From assembly GCA_003290165.1 (NCBI GenBank), contig QNQO01000594.1, forward strand, positions 124,001-188,000: DNA of 64,000 nt, read 5' to 3'. Position 1 is the first letter of the stretch. Each line of letters opens with the position of its first letter. A program made the translations under genes and the position numbers. The notes under the pieces are model-generated. The model had not been told where the DNA came from and made no database searches. It saw only the letters and a list, made by a program, of their open reading frames with translations. Source of the DNA: Berberis thunbergii. Its lineage: Eukaryota; Streptophyta; Magnoliopsida; Ranunculales; Berberidaceae. Below, piece by piece: positions 45,553 to 56,500 of this stretch.

Positions 45553-46008
45553 TGTTGTATTAAATCATACGCTTAAGACTCTAGTTGATTCAATGGAAAT
45601 AAGAAGAACAGAAACATACCGGATCGATCCATAGCGATTTCCCCGTTGATTGTGATGAGTTTGGATTGTTTGGATCTTCCGATTGATTCAAGCGTTTTCC
45701 CTTAGATCTCTGTTGAGAGGATACAGAAAATAATTCCAAAGTTTTGTTCTTTCTACGCATACGCTCAATCGGGGACCCATCCTATTTATAATGTTCATAA
45801 GTCACAACCCTTCAAATTACGGGCTGTGAATTTCCAATTCTGCCCCTCATTGAATTAGAAATTACATCCTTATTTACACCATGTTATTTATTAATACCTT
45901 ATAGTCCAATACCCCTATTAGATCACATATTTAAATGGACTACACTTTTAAGATAGCAATACACGTTATATTACATATGTGTGCCCACATTATTGGATTT
46001 GTCCAACA
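45553..46008 (-). repeat. 3' LTR of copia element 2
   Basis: 456 bp; on the + strand it starts TGTTGTATTAAATC and ends TTTGTCCAACA. The two differences from the other LTR are in GTTCATA/GTCCATA (about 45818) and ACATCC/ACATTC (about 45869). Confidence 0.96.
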
Positions 46009-46401
46009 ATCTCCCACTTGGGCCACATATGTTACCGTTATTGTGTATAACCGTATGAGCTCAAAACTTGCTATCACAAGTAAAGGTATTTCGAAACAAT
46101 CTCGTCCGTTGACTATATTGATATAGGATTAAAGCGATTTGCGTCACAAGTAGCGTAACGAAATCCATCAATAGTCACATATACCAATATAATCAAATGA
46201 CATAGATCAAACATGGATGTAGAGCATGGAAATTACATGTGATGTGATCCAAACATGTCTATTTCCAACCGGTCCAACTTTAATCTTTAATGAGATCAAA
46301 CATATAATAAACAGACAATTGACTGAAGACTTTATTTCTGCAGAAAATACTAAATTACACCAATGTGTCCAAAAATTCATCATAGAACAACAAAACTCCC
46401 A

Positions 46402-49400
46402 CTAAACCATGATATCCTCATGTGACATAACACCCATATGAGCGGTGTGCTCATGAAAGACCTTGGGTGGTAATCCCTTAGTAAGCGGATCCGCAATCAT
46501 GGAGTGTGTCCCAATATGCTCTATGAAAATCTGTTTATTCTCTACTCTCTCCTTCACAACCAGGAACTTTATGTCAATATGATTTGACCTAGACGAGCTC
46601 CTGTTGTTGTTGGCATATAAAACTGCTGACTTATTGTCACAATATAACTTTAGTGGTCTTTCTATGTCATTCAAAATGCGCAGCCCAGTGACAAAATAAC
46701 GCAGCCATAATCCGTGGTTGGAGGCCTCAAAACACGCCACATATTCTGCTTCCATGGTGGAAGAAGCTATGAGTGTCTGTTTAGCACTTCTCCAAGAAAT
46801 AGCTCCTCCAGCTAACAGATAAATGTAGCCTGATGTAGATTTTCTACTATCTTGGCATCCAGCAAAATCAGAATCAGCATACCCTATGATCTCCAACTGA
46901 TCTGATCTCTTGTATGTGAGCATGTAATCCTTAGTTCTCTGTAAATATCTCATAACCCGTTTAGCTGCTTTCCAGTGACTCATCCCAGGGTTATCCAAAT
47001 ATCTGCCAAGCATTCCAACAATGAATGCTATGTCTGGACGTGTACATACTTGAGCATACATAAGACTCCCAACAGCGGATGCATAGGGGATCTTTTGCAT
47101 CTCTACAACTTCAAGTTTAGTCTTAGGACACTGTTTAAGACTGAATTTATCTCCTTTAGATATAGGGGTATCTCCTGGTTTACAATCTTGCATGCCAAAC
47201 CTTTTAAGCACTTTTTCTATATAGCCCTTTTGTGATAATCCAAGAATACCCCGAAAACGATCCCGGTATATCTGAATCCCTAAGACAAAAGAAGCTTCAC
47301 CAAGATCTTTCATTTCAAATTTCTTTGATAGAAATCTCTTGGTTTCGTGCAACATGTCTATATTATTAGTGGCAAGCAATATGTCATCAACATACAAAAC
47401 CAAGAAGATATGCTTACTCCCACTGAACTTATGATACACACAGTTATCAACAACATTTGTCTTAAAACCAAACGAGACAATTACTTGATGAAATTTGTAG
47501 TACCATTGACGGGAAGCTTGCTTGAGCCCATAGATGGATTTCTTTAGTCTGCAAACCATATTCTTTGGGTCTCCAGACACAAAGTTTTCTGGTTGCACCA
47601 TATAAATTGTTTCATCAATGTCGCCATTGAGAAATGCTGTTTTAACATCCATCTGATGCAACTCAAAGTCAAAATGTGCAACAAGAGCCATGATTGTCCT
47701 AAATGAGTCTTTCTTTGACACTGGAGAGAAAGTCTCTTTATAGTCGATGCCTTCCTTTTGAGTGAAGCCTTTAGCTACAAGACGAGCTTTATACCTTTCC
47801 ACATTACCTTTTGAGTCCTTCTTGGTTTTGAATATCCATTTACAACCAATAGGCTTTGTATTTTCAGGTAATGGGACAAGATCCCAAACTTGATTGTCTT
47901 GCATAGACTTGTACTCCTCATTCATAGCATCTATCCACTTTTGAGAGTTAGAATCCTGCATGGCTTGATGGAAGTTGATTGGATCATTTTCCACCAATCC
48001 ATCATTTTCCTCATGTTCTTCGAGAAATACCATATAATCATCCGGAATTGCTCTTCTCTTTTCTCTCGTGGATCTCCTTAATGGCATTTGATCTTGAGGT
48101 TGTTGAGTTTGTTCTTCTGGAATATTTAATTCAATTGGAGCAGGGAGTAGTTCAACATTGTCCTGTTGAGGTTCCAGATCTGCTTCTTGATCAATGACAG
48201 GTAGTGGAACATGTACATTGTCAACAACAGTAGTAGGAGTCGAAATTGATTCCTCCTCAAAGACAATGTCTCGTACCTGATTTCTCCCCCCAAACTCGAC
48301 ATCCTCAAAAAATGTTGCTGTCCCCGTTTCAAAAATGGACTTAATAGTGGGATTATAGAACTTGTAGCCCCTAGATCGCTCAGAGTAGCCAATGAAGTAG
48401 CTGCTCACTGTTTTGGAGTCCAATTTCTTTTCATTCGGCCGATAAGGCCTTGCTTCAGCTGGACATCCCCAAATGTGAAAATGCTTTAGACTAGGTTTTC
48501 TACCTGTCCAAAGTTCATAAGGTGTTTTGGCAGCCGCTTTAGTTGGTACTCTATTAAGGATGTAAGCTGCAGTCTTTAGTGCTTCTCCCCATAGTGATTC
48601 AGGTAATGTAGAATGACTGATCATACTCCTTACCATGTCCTTAAGAGTTCGGTTTCGTCTTTCAGCTACACCATTCATGCTAGGTGATCCCGGCATGGTG
48701 TGCTGTGGGACGATTCCACATTCCTCTAGGAATTTAGCAAATGGTCCTGGACGTTGTTCACCGGAACCGTCATATCTGCCGTAATACTCACCACCACGGT
48801 CAGACCTGACACTTTTAATTCGTTTGTTGAGTTGGTTCTCAACCTCAGCTTTGAAAGCTTTGAACATATCCAGTGACTCAGATTTCTCATAAATGAGATA
48901 TAGGTACCCATAGCGTGAGTAATCGTCTATGAATGATATAAAATATTGTTGACCATTCCAAGAAGCCGAAGGGAATGGTCCACAAATATCTGTGTGGATC
49001 AATTCTAAGACGTCTGAAGTTCTGTTTGCACCTAATCTCTTTTGTTTGGTCTGTTTTCCCTTGATGCACTCAATACAGACATCAAAGTCTGAAAAATCAA
49101 GAGAATCTATTATGCCATCTGACACAAGTCTCTCCATTCTCGTTTTCGAGATATGTCCTAAACGTTTGTGCCATAGTTTTGTTGAATTTCTTTCATTTAG
49201 CTTACGCTTAGTACCACGTGATTCCACATGCAAGGTTACATTATATGAGGCAATAGTATCAAGAAGATATAGGTTATCAAATGTGCTTAATGAACCAGTA
49301 CCAATAATATTGGAATTTAATGAAAGACTAAATTGATTATTTCCAAATGAACAACAATATCCAAATTTGTCCAACAAGGAAATAGAAACCAAATTCCGTC

Positions 49401-50457
49401 TAAATGACGGTACTACAAAAGTGTCTTTCAGTTCCAAATAACAACCAGTCCCTAAGAGTAACCTAAAGTTTCCTATTGCTTCCACTTCTACCGATTTTCC
49501 ATCGCCCACGAAGATGCGTCTTTCAGCATCACTTGGCTTTCGGTAGCTCAGACAACCCTGCATAGAAACACTTATGTGAGTAGTAGCACCAGAATCTAAC
49601 CACCAAGTGTTTCGAGGTACTGAAGCTAAGTTAACCTCAGAACAGACCAAAGCAAGAAACATACCCTTTTTAGCACCCCAAGCGTGATACTTGGTACATT
49701 CCTTATTTACATGTCCAGGTTTCTTACAAAAGAAACAACCCTCATTTCCTTTCTGTTTCTTTTGTGCTGGACCCTTAGCAGCTTCATAATCCTTCTTTCG
49801 TTTTGTGCCCTTATCTTTAGAGGTGCTTGCAAAATGAACACTTTCTGTTCTGTCTTGCTTCAACCTGTCTTCCTCTTGTACACAGTAAGAAATGAGCTCA
49901 TTAAGAGTCCATTTCTCCTTCTGACAGTTGTAACTGACCTTAAACTGACTATACTGTGGAGGAAGTGATATTAAAACTAAATGCACGAGTAAGTCCTCAG
50001 ACAACTCAAGCTTCAGTGCTTTAAGTTTTGAAGCAAGATGAGACATCTCCATGATGTACTCTCTAATGTTTCCTTTGCCTTTATACTTTAATGAAATCAA
50101 GCTAGCTAAAAGTGTGCTTGTTTCAGCCTTATCGTTTTTAGCAAAACGCTTTTCAAGTTCAGTAAGGAACTCACTGGCATTGGTCACCCCTGCGGATATT
50201 GCACCCCTAAAGGCTTCTGGAATACCTCGCTTTATGAGCATGAGACTCATGCGATTGGAGCGTTCCCACTTCTCGAAGTATTTCCTGGCATCAGGAGTAC
50301 TTACATCTGTAAGAGGAGCGGGTTGCTCAATCCTTAAGGCAAGATCCAGATCCATACATCCAAGAACGATTAACACGTTCTCTTTCCAGTCCTTGAAGTT
50401 TGTCCCATTAAGCATGGGAATATTATTTACACCAGCAGATATACTAGTAGCAGACAT
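46402..50457 (-). CDS. Copia element 2 Gag-Pol polyprotein, 1351 aa, uninterrupted
   Basis: Gag core at residues ~15-200 ([27 protein letters not shown]), CCHC zinc knuckle [14 protein letters not shown] (241-254), aspartic protease DSG (288-290), GAG-pre-integrase LWHKRLGH (428-435), integrase with D490 (HTDICGP), D553 (SDRGGEY) and E599 (NGVAERRN), RT from ~845 ([19 protein letters not shown]) with YVDD at 1022-1025, RNase H with D1195, E1236 and D1274 (YCDNKSA), ending at residue 1351. Length and order are those of a full Ty1/copia polyprotein, which is cleaved into capsid, protease, integrase and RT-RNase H. No stop, frameshift or lost catalytic residue was found. Start ATG at 50457 gives [10 protein letters not shown], a usual copia Gag onset. 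Confidence 0.97.
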   Translation of the reverse strand: MSATSISAGVNNIPMLNGTNFKDWKENVLIVLGCMDLDLALRIEQPAPLTDVSTPDARKYFEKWERSNRMSLMLIKRGIPEAFRGAISAGVTNASEFLTELEKRFAKNDKAETSTLLASLISLKYKGKGNIREYIMEMSHLASKLKALKLELSEDLLVHLVLISLPPQYSQFKVSYNCQKEKWTLNELISYCVQEEDRLKQDRTESVHFASTSKDKGTKRKKDYEAAKGPAQKKQKGNEGCFFCKKPGHVNKECTKYHAWGAKKGMFLALVCSEVNLASVPRNTWWLDSGATTHISVSMQGCLSYRKPSDAERRIFVGDGKSVEVEAIGNFRLLLGTGCYLELKDTFVVPSFRRNLVSISLLDKFGYCCSFGNNQFSLSLNSNIIGTGSLSTFDNLYLLDTIASYNVTLHVESRGTKRKLNERNSTKLWHKRLGHISKTRMERLVSDGIIDSLDFSDFDVCIECIKGKQTKQKRLGANRTSDVLELIHTDICGPFPSASWNGQQYFISFIDDYSRYGYLYLIYEKSESLDMFKAFKAEVENQLNKRIKSVRSDRGGEYYGRYDGSGEQRPGPFAKFLEECGIVPQHTMPGSPSMNGVAERRNRTLKDMVRSMISHSTLPESLWGEALKTAAYILNRVPTKAAAKTPYELWTGRKPSLKHFHIWGCPAEARPYRPNEKKLDSKTVSSYFIGYSERSRGYKFYNPTIKSIFETGTATFFEDVEFGGRNQVRDIVFEEESISTPTTVVDNVHVPLPVIDQEADLEPQQDNVELLPAPIELNIPEEQTQQPQDQMPLRRSTREKRRAIPDDYMVFLEEHEENDGLVENDPINFHQAMQDSNSQKWIDAMNEEYKSMQDNQVWDLVPLPENTKPIGCKWIFKTKKDSKGNVERYKARLVAKGFTQKEGIDYKETFSPVSKKDSFRTIMALVAHFDFELHQMDVKTAFLNGDIDETIYMVQPENFVSGDPKNMVCRLKKSIYGLKQASRQWYYKFHQVIVSFGFKTNVVDNCVYHKFSGSKHIFLVLYVDDILLATNNIDMLHETKRFLSKKFEMKDLGEASFVLGIQIYRDRFRGILGLSQKGYIEKVLKRFGMQDCKPGDTPISKGDKFSLKQCPKTKLEVVEMQKIPYASAVGSLMYAQVCTRPDIAFIVGMLGRYLDNPGMSHWKAAKRVMRYLQRTKDYMLTYKRSDQLEIIGYADSDFAGCQDSRKSTSGYIYLLAGGAISWRSAKQTLIASSTMEAEYVACFEASNHGLWLRYFVTGLRILNDIERPLKLYCDNKSAVLYANNNRSSSRSNHIDIKFLVVKERVENKQIFIEHIGTHSMIADPLTKGLPPKVFHEHTAHMGVMSHEDIMV

Positions 50458-50997
50458 ATTAGCTGTACAGAGAATAAATTACATAAATAACATATTCACG
50501 TCATTATTCAATTGCATAAACTTTTAAATTCATACAATAGGTAAATAAAAACCCACATTAAGATACCTAACACAGGATTGTTATTTAGTCTTTGGACAGA
50601 AATATCAATCTGTAAGTGGTACTCTTCGTACAAAATGAAACCGGCCTAATATTATGCCTTTCTTTGGACTGACATAATAAAAGCATGGTAAAGTAAACTT
50701 TATCACATATTTAAGACTAGGGACTATCCGGTCAAAACAATCTTCCTTTGGGCCGATTGTTTCACATGGAAGTAGCATGCTCACTTATTTAAAATCAACC
50801 AATATTTTCTAATAGTGGTTGCTTTGGCAACATATTAGTTAAATGGTGTAAATTTTAAATAAGGAACACAATAGTGATACATGAAACCAAAATTATATTC
50901 TATGTATAAATAAAATATAGCCATTAATACAATTAAAACATGGGTCTAAATAAAATATAGCCACATTACATAGGTCCCAACACTTTAAAACAATATT

Positions 50998-51130
50998 ACC
51001 AACAGCAACAGGCCCAATAGTCAAAGTAAAATGTACTAACAGGCTCAATTATTAATAACAGCAACAGGCCCAATAGTCAAAGTAAAATGTACTAACAGAC
51101 CCAATTATTAATAACAGCAACAGGCCCAAT
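50998..51130. repeat. ~56-bp tandem repeat, about 2.3 units
   Basis: AACAGCAACAGGCCCAATAG followed by TCAAAGTAAAATGTACTAAC and AG(G/A)C(T/C)CAATTATTAAT is repeated from about 50999, 51057 and, partially, 51113. It lies in the copia element 2 leader. Confidence 0.85.
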
Positions 51131-51134
51131 AGGT

Positions 51135-51465
51135 GAACAGTCACAAGGCCCGTGAACAGTCACTATACAAGCCCAACATTCGCCAGGCCCAACAGTGAAT
51201 AGTTGCGGTCAATGGTGAACAGTCGCGGTCAATGTGAACAGTAACGGTCAATGTGAACAGTAATTTTTTTTAAAAATTGCATAATCGTAGATACTGTTCA
51301 CTGTAACAGTGAAATCGTTTTCACTATTCACTGTTCGCCGTTTACTATTCACTGTAACACGTATCACTGTTCACCGTAACGATGGCACTGTTCACCGTAA
51401 CGGTGTCACTGTTCACGAAATAGCAAACACTGTTCACGAAATCGTAAACACTGTAACAGTAAAAC
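51135..51465. repeat. Inverted field of GTGAACAGT / ACTGTTCAC repeats
   Basis: Left half (51135-51260) repeats GTGAACAGT with GGTCAATG spacers about seven times. The right half (51293-51465) repeats the inverse ACTGTTCAC with CGTAACG-type spacers about as many times. The AT-rich centre is near 51265-51285. An RNA from either strand could form a long imperfect hairpin. Confidence 0.8.
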
Positions 51466-51865
51466 CGGATTTTTTTTTTTTTTTTTTTTTTAATACATCT
51501 ATTTTACCTTGATCCAAATTGTAATCTATTTCAATAGGAAATACAATTACACTCACAATGAAACAGTGAAGACAATTGTCATGAATACATATCACTGTAG
51601 GTCCAGATCATGCTATATCAATCACTGTATTAATACATAATCCATAATCACTGTATTCATGCTATTCATATGAATCTATAATCATGTCTTTATAATCATG
51701 TCCAAATACATAAACTATATGAATCTATAATCATAAATAACATATAGTATTCAATTGCCTTGATATTATATGAATGTATATATATCACTGTATGAATCAA
51801 ATAATCACTGTATGTTTTCCTTTATAATTTCACATGGAATCAACAAGAGTTGCTCTGATACCAAT

Positions 51866-52321
51866 TGTTGTATTAAATCATACGCTTAAGACTCTAGTTG
51901 ATTCAATGGAAATAAGAAGAACAGAAACATACCGGATCGATCCATAGCGATTTCCCCGTTGATTGTGATGAGTTTGGATTGTTTGGATCTTCCGATTGAT
52001 TCAAGCGTTTTCCCTTAGATCTCTGTTGAGAGGATACAGAAAATAATTCCAAAGTTTTGTTCTTTCTACGCATACGCTCAATCGGGGACCCATCCTATTT
52101 ATAATGTCCATAAGTCACAACCCTTCAAATTACGGGCTGTGAATTTCCAATTCTGCCCCTCATTGAATTAGAAATTACATTCTTATTTACACCATGTTAT
52201 TTATTAATACCTTATAGTCCAATACCCCTATTAGATCACATATTTAAATGGACTACACTTTTAAGATAGCAATACACGTTATATTACATATGTGTGCCCA
52301 CATTATTGGATTTGTCCAACA
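51866..52321 (-). repeat. 5' LTR of copia element 2
   Basis: 456 bp, same ends as the 3' LTR. On the - strand it starts TGTTGGACAAATCC and holds the promoter for the Gag-Pol transcript; TATAAATAGG-like sequence (ATTATAAATAGGATG, - strand, near 52096) is a plausible TATA box. Confidence 0.96.
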
Positions 52322-52554
52322 TGATTTTGTAATGGGAGAATGAAAATCTCATAAATATGAGAATGTTCAACCAACTTGGACTTTTGCCTAAAGCAGTTCG
52401 TATGCATATCAATGCCAACTCCTGAAGCAAAAAAAATTGAATCTATCTGTTAAAATAGCTTATTATATAGTGAATAGTTGATTGTTTTTTGTTTGTTTGT
52501 TTTGGGTATGCCCTCCATTTTACTTATATTATGTTGTATTGGCAGCAGATCAAT

Positions 52555-52752
52555 ATGGATTCTCAGGTTAAGTGTGCCGTCGTGGTGAAGGTGATGGGGC
52601 GTACTGGTTCAAGAGGACAGGTGACTCAAGTGAGGGTCAAGTTTCTGGATGACCAGAACCGACTCATCATGAGAAATGTGAAGGGACCTGTCAGAGAGGG
52701 AGATGTCCTGACCCTGCTTGAGTCTGAAAGAGAAGCAAGGAGGCTTCGTTGA
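52555..52752 (+). CDS. RPS28: 40S ribosomal protein S28 (eS28), copy 2
   Basis: It encodes the same 65 residues as copy 1 ([16 protein letters not shown] onset, EARRLR end), with stop TGA at 52750-52752. All nine nucleotide differences I found against copy 1 are at synonymous sites (for example CGA/AGA for Arg in SRGQ, GTG/GTC for Val in RVKF). The ATG at 52555 is preceded by the CAGCAG acceptor and ATCAAT; the longer ORF from 52489 includes intron sequence. The intron and flanking homology rule out a processed retrocopy. Expression may be affected by the copia element in the leader intron, but nothing in the CDS suggests decay. Confidence 0.97.
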   Translation: MDSQVKCAVVVKVMGRTGSRGQVTQVRVKFLDDQNRLIMRNVKGPVREGDVLTLLESEREARRLR

Positions 52753-53390
52753 GTGTTTTATTCACTCAGGAGTCTATTATTGGTTGCTTTTGAATTTGCC
52801 ATGTTGTTAGTATGTTAGGTAACTTTTCTATGTGTCAGTTCAGAGTAGGGTTTAAATTTCAGATGAACTATGTCGATGCATTTTGATTTATGCTTTTGGG
52901 AGAGGTTAAGTTGGAAATGATGGGAGAATTTTGATTTATTTTGCGTCACTTTCAGAGGTGCTGCATGAACTAATTGAATGCTTACATGTTTTGAACTTGT
53001 TGACACCACAGCTTTTACTGTTGATACCTGTTTCGGGACTTACTGGTTGTTTGCATGCCTGTTTCTTGATACTCATTTTTCTCTGTTTTAGATTAGTTAC
53101 TGCAAACAACATTATATCTTTGCATATCCAATTAAAAATTATACTGTGTTGGGTGTTTGATTTCCCAATCTTTTTTAGCCCCTCTCTGATAAAGAAGGCT
53201 ATTGATTTTGGGGTAAATGTAGGACTATTTATTTCAGGTGACGAAAACTGTTCCCAGGTGATGATATCAATTACCGACATGGTTATAATAATTTTACTTT
53301 GAAATAAGCCAGTAATGTGAGATGGATGTTGTGTTCCTTGCATCTGTGTACTCATTGACAGAATTCAACCCCTGTTTGAATTTGCAGACA
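52753..53390 (+). other. RPS28 copy 2 3' UTR and flank, with the unoccupied hAT site
   Basis: It aligns with the copy 1 flank. At 53251-53258 it has a single TTCCCAGG between GACGAAAACTG and TGATGATATCAATTAC, where copy 1 carries the hAT/gypsy nest. ORFs on both strands here (52931-53302, 52936-53355) are non-coding readings of this flank. Confidence 0.7.
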
Positions 53391-55316
53391 CTAAAACAAA
53401 TTCTTGCTCATGTTTGGAAAAAAATTTGCTTTCAGACCCATTTACTTTGGGAGAAAATAGGCCATTTGGCTAACTTAAACACTTATGTTGAATGAACAAG
53501 TTCATCCTACGAGTAAAACAGCTAATCAACTTTGCTGACACTAACTGAACAAGTTTTCTGCCAGGTGTTTTGTATTACATTATTTTATCTATCTTGTTCA
53601 GTTAAGCATTTGTGTTCACAGTGCCACTGAATCCAGAATTTCAAGTCTGATATTCCTGAATTGATTGAGTTCAAGGGTATGGTATATGCGATCAAAGGTT
53701 CCCGTACGAAAATAATTTTCAACAATAAAATCATTGTTGCTTTCAATAAAATGGGGATCATACCTCAGAAATCTCTAATCGCGCCTCCAACCAAATCCAA
53801 ATCAACTTGTTGATGCCTATGAGCTATAAGCAACGTCACGCAAATTCCCATGTCTGCTCCCTTTGCTGGTTTCCTCTTTTCTCCATGGCGACTCTCTGAA
53901 GATGAAAAGGGTCATTTTTTCTTCCCTGTTGTTGCTATGCAGGCCTTGTAATTCCTATTTATCCTCCCAAAATTTATCCATACTGTGAAGTACCCACTTA
54001 GGACTTCCTTTAGGGTGAGTCCTTCATTAGCACCCTTCAAAGAGTATGAACATTGTGAATCAGGTTTCCCATGCTGCAAGGGAACTAAAAATTACCCAAA
54101 TCATGCTTCTTATGATTGTAATTAGCAGAAGTAAGTCAGGAAGAGTCGTATCAAGGGTGGGAAATTTCTCCATCACAACAGAATGAGGAAAATCGGTTCA
54201 GTGGTGGATTTGCTCAAGATAGAGTGGAGCTGTGGAAGGCTAGGCTGTTGATATTGGCAATAGTGTCAATGGAAGCTTACCAACGGCGGCTGGGGGTTCC
54301 TTAGGTGTGGGAGGGTTTTAGGGGGTGGCGAAAGTTGGGAGGAGGTAGGAGGTAGGAGATGGTGGTAGCCTTGGCAACAGTGGAGTCACATGGACTCCAT
54401 GAAGAAGCCCAATACCTCCTGCATCCTTATGTAAGTTTGGGACTGCATTTCCTCTCCCATTGACGTGATTTGTTTATTGACCCTATTGATTGAAGTGCGG
54501 AATTGTTCCAATCAATATTTCCATTGGCTTGACTTCTCACAGTTCGAATAAGCGTTGGGATATTTTCATAGCTATCTTACAAGAACTTCGTTTTTCAAAA
54601 AGATTCCTCATATTGTTACAGATATGTTACTTGGTTTAACTGGATTTGTAAACCAAGCTTCAGTTTTGTGTGGGTATCTGAAAATTCAAATTTGTGTTGG
54701 ATAGTGGCACATTATGCACTGCATGAAGGTGTTAGCAGTCGCCGTTTAGATCATATGAAATAATGACTTTTTTTGTATATCATTGGTTTTTCTATACTCG
54801 AGGTTGTCATCAAAGGTGTCTTTTGTTTTGTTTTGTCTTTTTCTGTTATCATTTTAACAATCACTGTTCATTGTTTATGATCAGCAAGTTCGCGGAACTC
54901 TCTGAGTCTTCCATGCAAGTTTCTCCAGGGTTTTTGGTGGAAATTTTTTTAGATTTCCACCAAAGTATGCAGCAAGCAGGATCTGTTGTAGATGCCTTAA
55001 CATCTAACTTTTAAATTTTTTATTTTGCCCTTAACATTTCGTGCTTTTATAGTTAAAATCAGCATGTCTCAAACATTGATTAATTATACCTATGTCTCTA
55101 ACATAAATTATTTAAAACACTTTATTTTTTTATAACTTAAATAAGCCCTTCACAATTATGTATAATTAATCATTTTTTCTTATTATTACATTATTGTAAT
55201 AAAAAATTTTATTAAATATTTGTGCACGTATTACGTAATAATATGAGTGACGTACAATTGGACACCCACCCTACAACAACTGCTAAGCATAAGTAGTGAT
55301 TTATTTAAACGAAAAT
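53391..55316. other. No recognisable gene
   Basis: Mixed AT-rich sequence. 54150-54420 is G-rich (GGGGGTGGCGAAAG, GGAGGTAGGAGG) but has no domain-bearing frame. The ORF 54763-55014 is T-rich and unrecognised. No terminal repeats or RNA genes were seen. Confidence 0.5.
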
Positions 55317-55493
55317 GCTAGAAAACTATGCTTTTGCAATCAGGTTTTATAATCATGGTGACGTGGCGTCATCTTGAAAAAATGATGAAATTTCCAAAGT
55401 GTTTATATGTATCTCGAGGTTGTAAAAAACCTCCTCTAACAATGCCACATCATCCTGGTTATAAAACCTAGTTGCAAAATTTGATTCCCTAGC
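55317..55493. mobile_element. Foldback MITE, about 177 bp
   Basis: Left GCTAG...TTTTGCAATCAGGTTTTATAA and right, inverted, GCTAG...TTTTGCAACTAGGTTTTATAA pair over ~38 bp; inner GACGTGGCGTCATC mirrors GATGATGTGGCA. No clear target duplication. The family is not identified. Confidence 0.7.
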
Positions 55494-56168
55494 CTCACTC
55501 TTATTTAAATAACAAGTGATTTAATTAAATAACATTTTATTTATTTAATACATATCTGACCTATATAATGACTATGGGACTTAGGAACAATACTCATGTG
55601 TCTTCAATTTGATATTTGGGTTTCCAAAATGCCTTTCATATTTTACAATTAAAACCAACTGTTAAGTAAACAATGACAGGGTGGGACTTAGAAAGAATAT
55701 TTGGGTTCCCCAAAATGCCCTTCATATTTTACAATATTTATAATTAAAATCAATTGATAGGTGAATGGTGAGTCGGAATATTTTTATAATTTAAATTTGC
55801 AAAAATTTATGTACCATTTTACCCTATCAAATTTAGATTATTTATAATCAAAGCCCCATTCCTTCTCAAATATTGTTAATTATTACTGATGTAGTTGATT
55901 CATGTTCTCATTCATCGCCTTTATTTAAACTTGCACATGAAACGCACGTGAGCCAAAGACCACTATATGGCAGCTGATGCTTAAGTTAGATAAAACTAAG
56001 GAGAGACTTAAAGTTGTAAATTGGATTTTTAGTGTACCCGTTTCCTTACATAATTTATACTGCAGTATTTGTTTCCTAATCGGAACCAAAGTATTGTTGG
56101 CCTAACTGTTTTGGGTCGATCTCTCAGATATTTTTCTTATCAGGTCTTACTCTTGCCTTAAGACTTAA
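55494..56168. other. Intergenic AT-rich sequence with duplicated phrases
   Basis: TATTTGGGTTTCCAAAATGCC (55611) recurs as ATTTGGGTTCCCCAAAATGCC (55699), and CATATTTTACAAT follows both. CTCAAATATTGTTAATTAT (55866) recurs at 56984. No gene is seen. Confidence 0.5.
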
Positions 56169-56497
56169 GGGTGTGTTTGGTTGCATGGAATCCTATGCCA
56201 TAGGAATACATGAGGGGACCACTACATTTTAGACTAAATTGTTATATCACTCCACATCCACCATTTGGTTTTGTGATCAATGGTGGGAATGAAAGTCCCA
56301 TGAACATGAGAATCATATGCCTTGGGGGGCCAAGGAGTGGGATTCCCATGTTCATGGGACTTCCATTCTCACCATTGATCACAAAATCAAATGGTGGTCA
56401 AATGGTAATTGTGGAGTGATATATCAATTTAGCCTAAAATGTAGTGGTCCCCTCATGGATTCCCATGACATATGATTCCATGCAACCAAACACACCC
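56169..56497. mobile_element. Tourist-like (PIF/Harbinger) MITE, 329 bp, near-palindromic
   Basis: Ends GGGTGTGTTTGGTTGCATGG and its exact inverse at 56478-56497, with TAA directly outside both ends (56166-56168, 56498-56500). The inverted similarity extends almost to the centre (GGTGGGAATGAAAGTCCCATG against CATGGGACTTCCATTCTCACC), so the element can fold fully. A broken relative sits in the RPS28 copy 2 intron. Confidence 0.93.
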
Positions 56498-56500
56498 TAA

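Larger units (their letters stand above)
50458..51865 (-). other. Copia element 2 5' leader
   Basis: Non-coding leader between the 5' LTR and the Gag start. Contains the primer-binding site (51851-51863), a field of inverted CTGTTCAC repeats (51130-51470), a ~56-bp tandem duplication (50998-51130) and a 21-T run near 51470-51490. The short + strand ORF at 51309-51512 reads the repeats and is not a gene. Confidence 0.8.
45553..52321 (-). mobile_element. Ty1/copia element 2 (complete, young, coding-intact), 6769 bp
   Basis: LTRs of 456 bp at 45553-46008 and 51866-52321 differ at only two positions that I can see. A perfect 5-bp duplication TGATT flanks it (45548-45552, 52322-52326). On the - strand: 5' LTR, primer-binding site TGGTATCAGAGCA (51863-51851, complementary to initiator tRNA-Met), a 1.4-kb leader, one 1351-codon Gag-Pol frame, polypurine tract AAGTGGGAGAT (46019-46009), 3' LTR. 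It lies antisense to RPS28 copy 2 in its leader intron. All parts needed for autonomous transposition appear present, so it could be active or recently active. Confidence 0.97.
45462..52368. mobile_element. Tourist-like MITE remnant, split by copia element 2
   Basis: TAA then GGGTGTGTTTAGCTGCATTG (from 45462) matches the left end of the intact Tourist-like MITE at 56169-56497 (GGGTGTGTTTGGTTGCATGG). The following ATGAGGGGATC also matches. Right of the copia element, GATTTTGTAATGGGAGAATGAAA...ATGAGAATG (52323-52366) matches the middle of that MITE. The right half is missing. Copia element 2 thus inserted into a MITE already resident in the intron. Confidence 0.8.
45004..52554 (+). other. RPS28 copy 2 5' UTR exon and transposon-filled intron
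   Basis: The leader exon (to about 45073, GCCAAAACAAGA) is followed by donor GTATGC. The intron extends to the tandem acceptor CAGCAG (52543-52548), about 7.47 kb long, because it contains a Tourist-like MITE remnant and a 6.77-kb copia element. Without them the intron would be about 0.65 kb, like the 0.86-kb intron of copy 1. After the MITE the sequence again aligns with copy 1 (CTAAAGCAGTT against CTAAGCAGTTT). Donor strength and whether the long intron is still spliced need RNA data. Confidence 0.7.

Noticed and set aside
52555..52752. RPS28 copy 2 as a processed pseudogene
   Set aside because: It retains the leader intron, acceptor, promoter motif and flanking homology, and has only synonymous changes.
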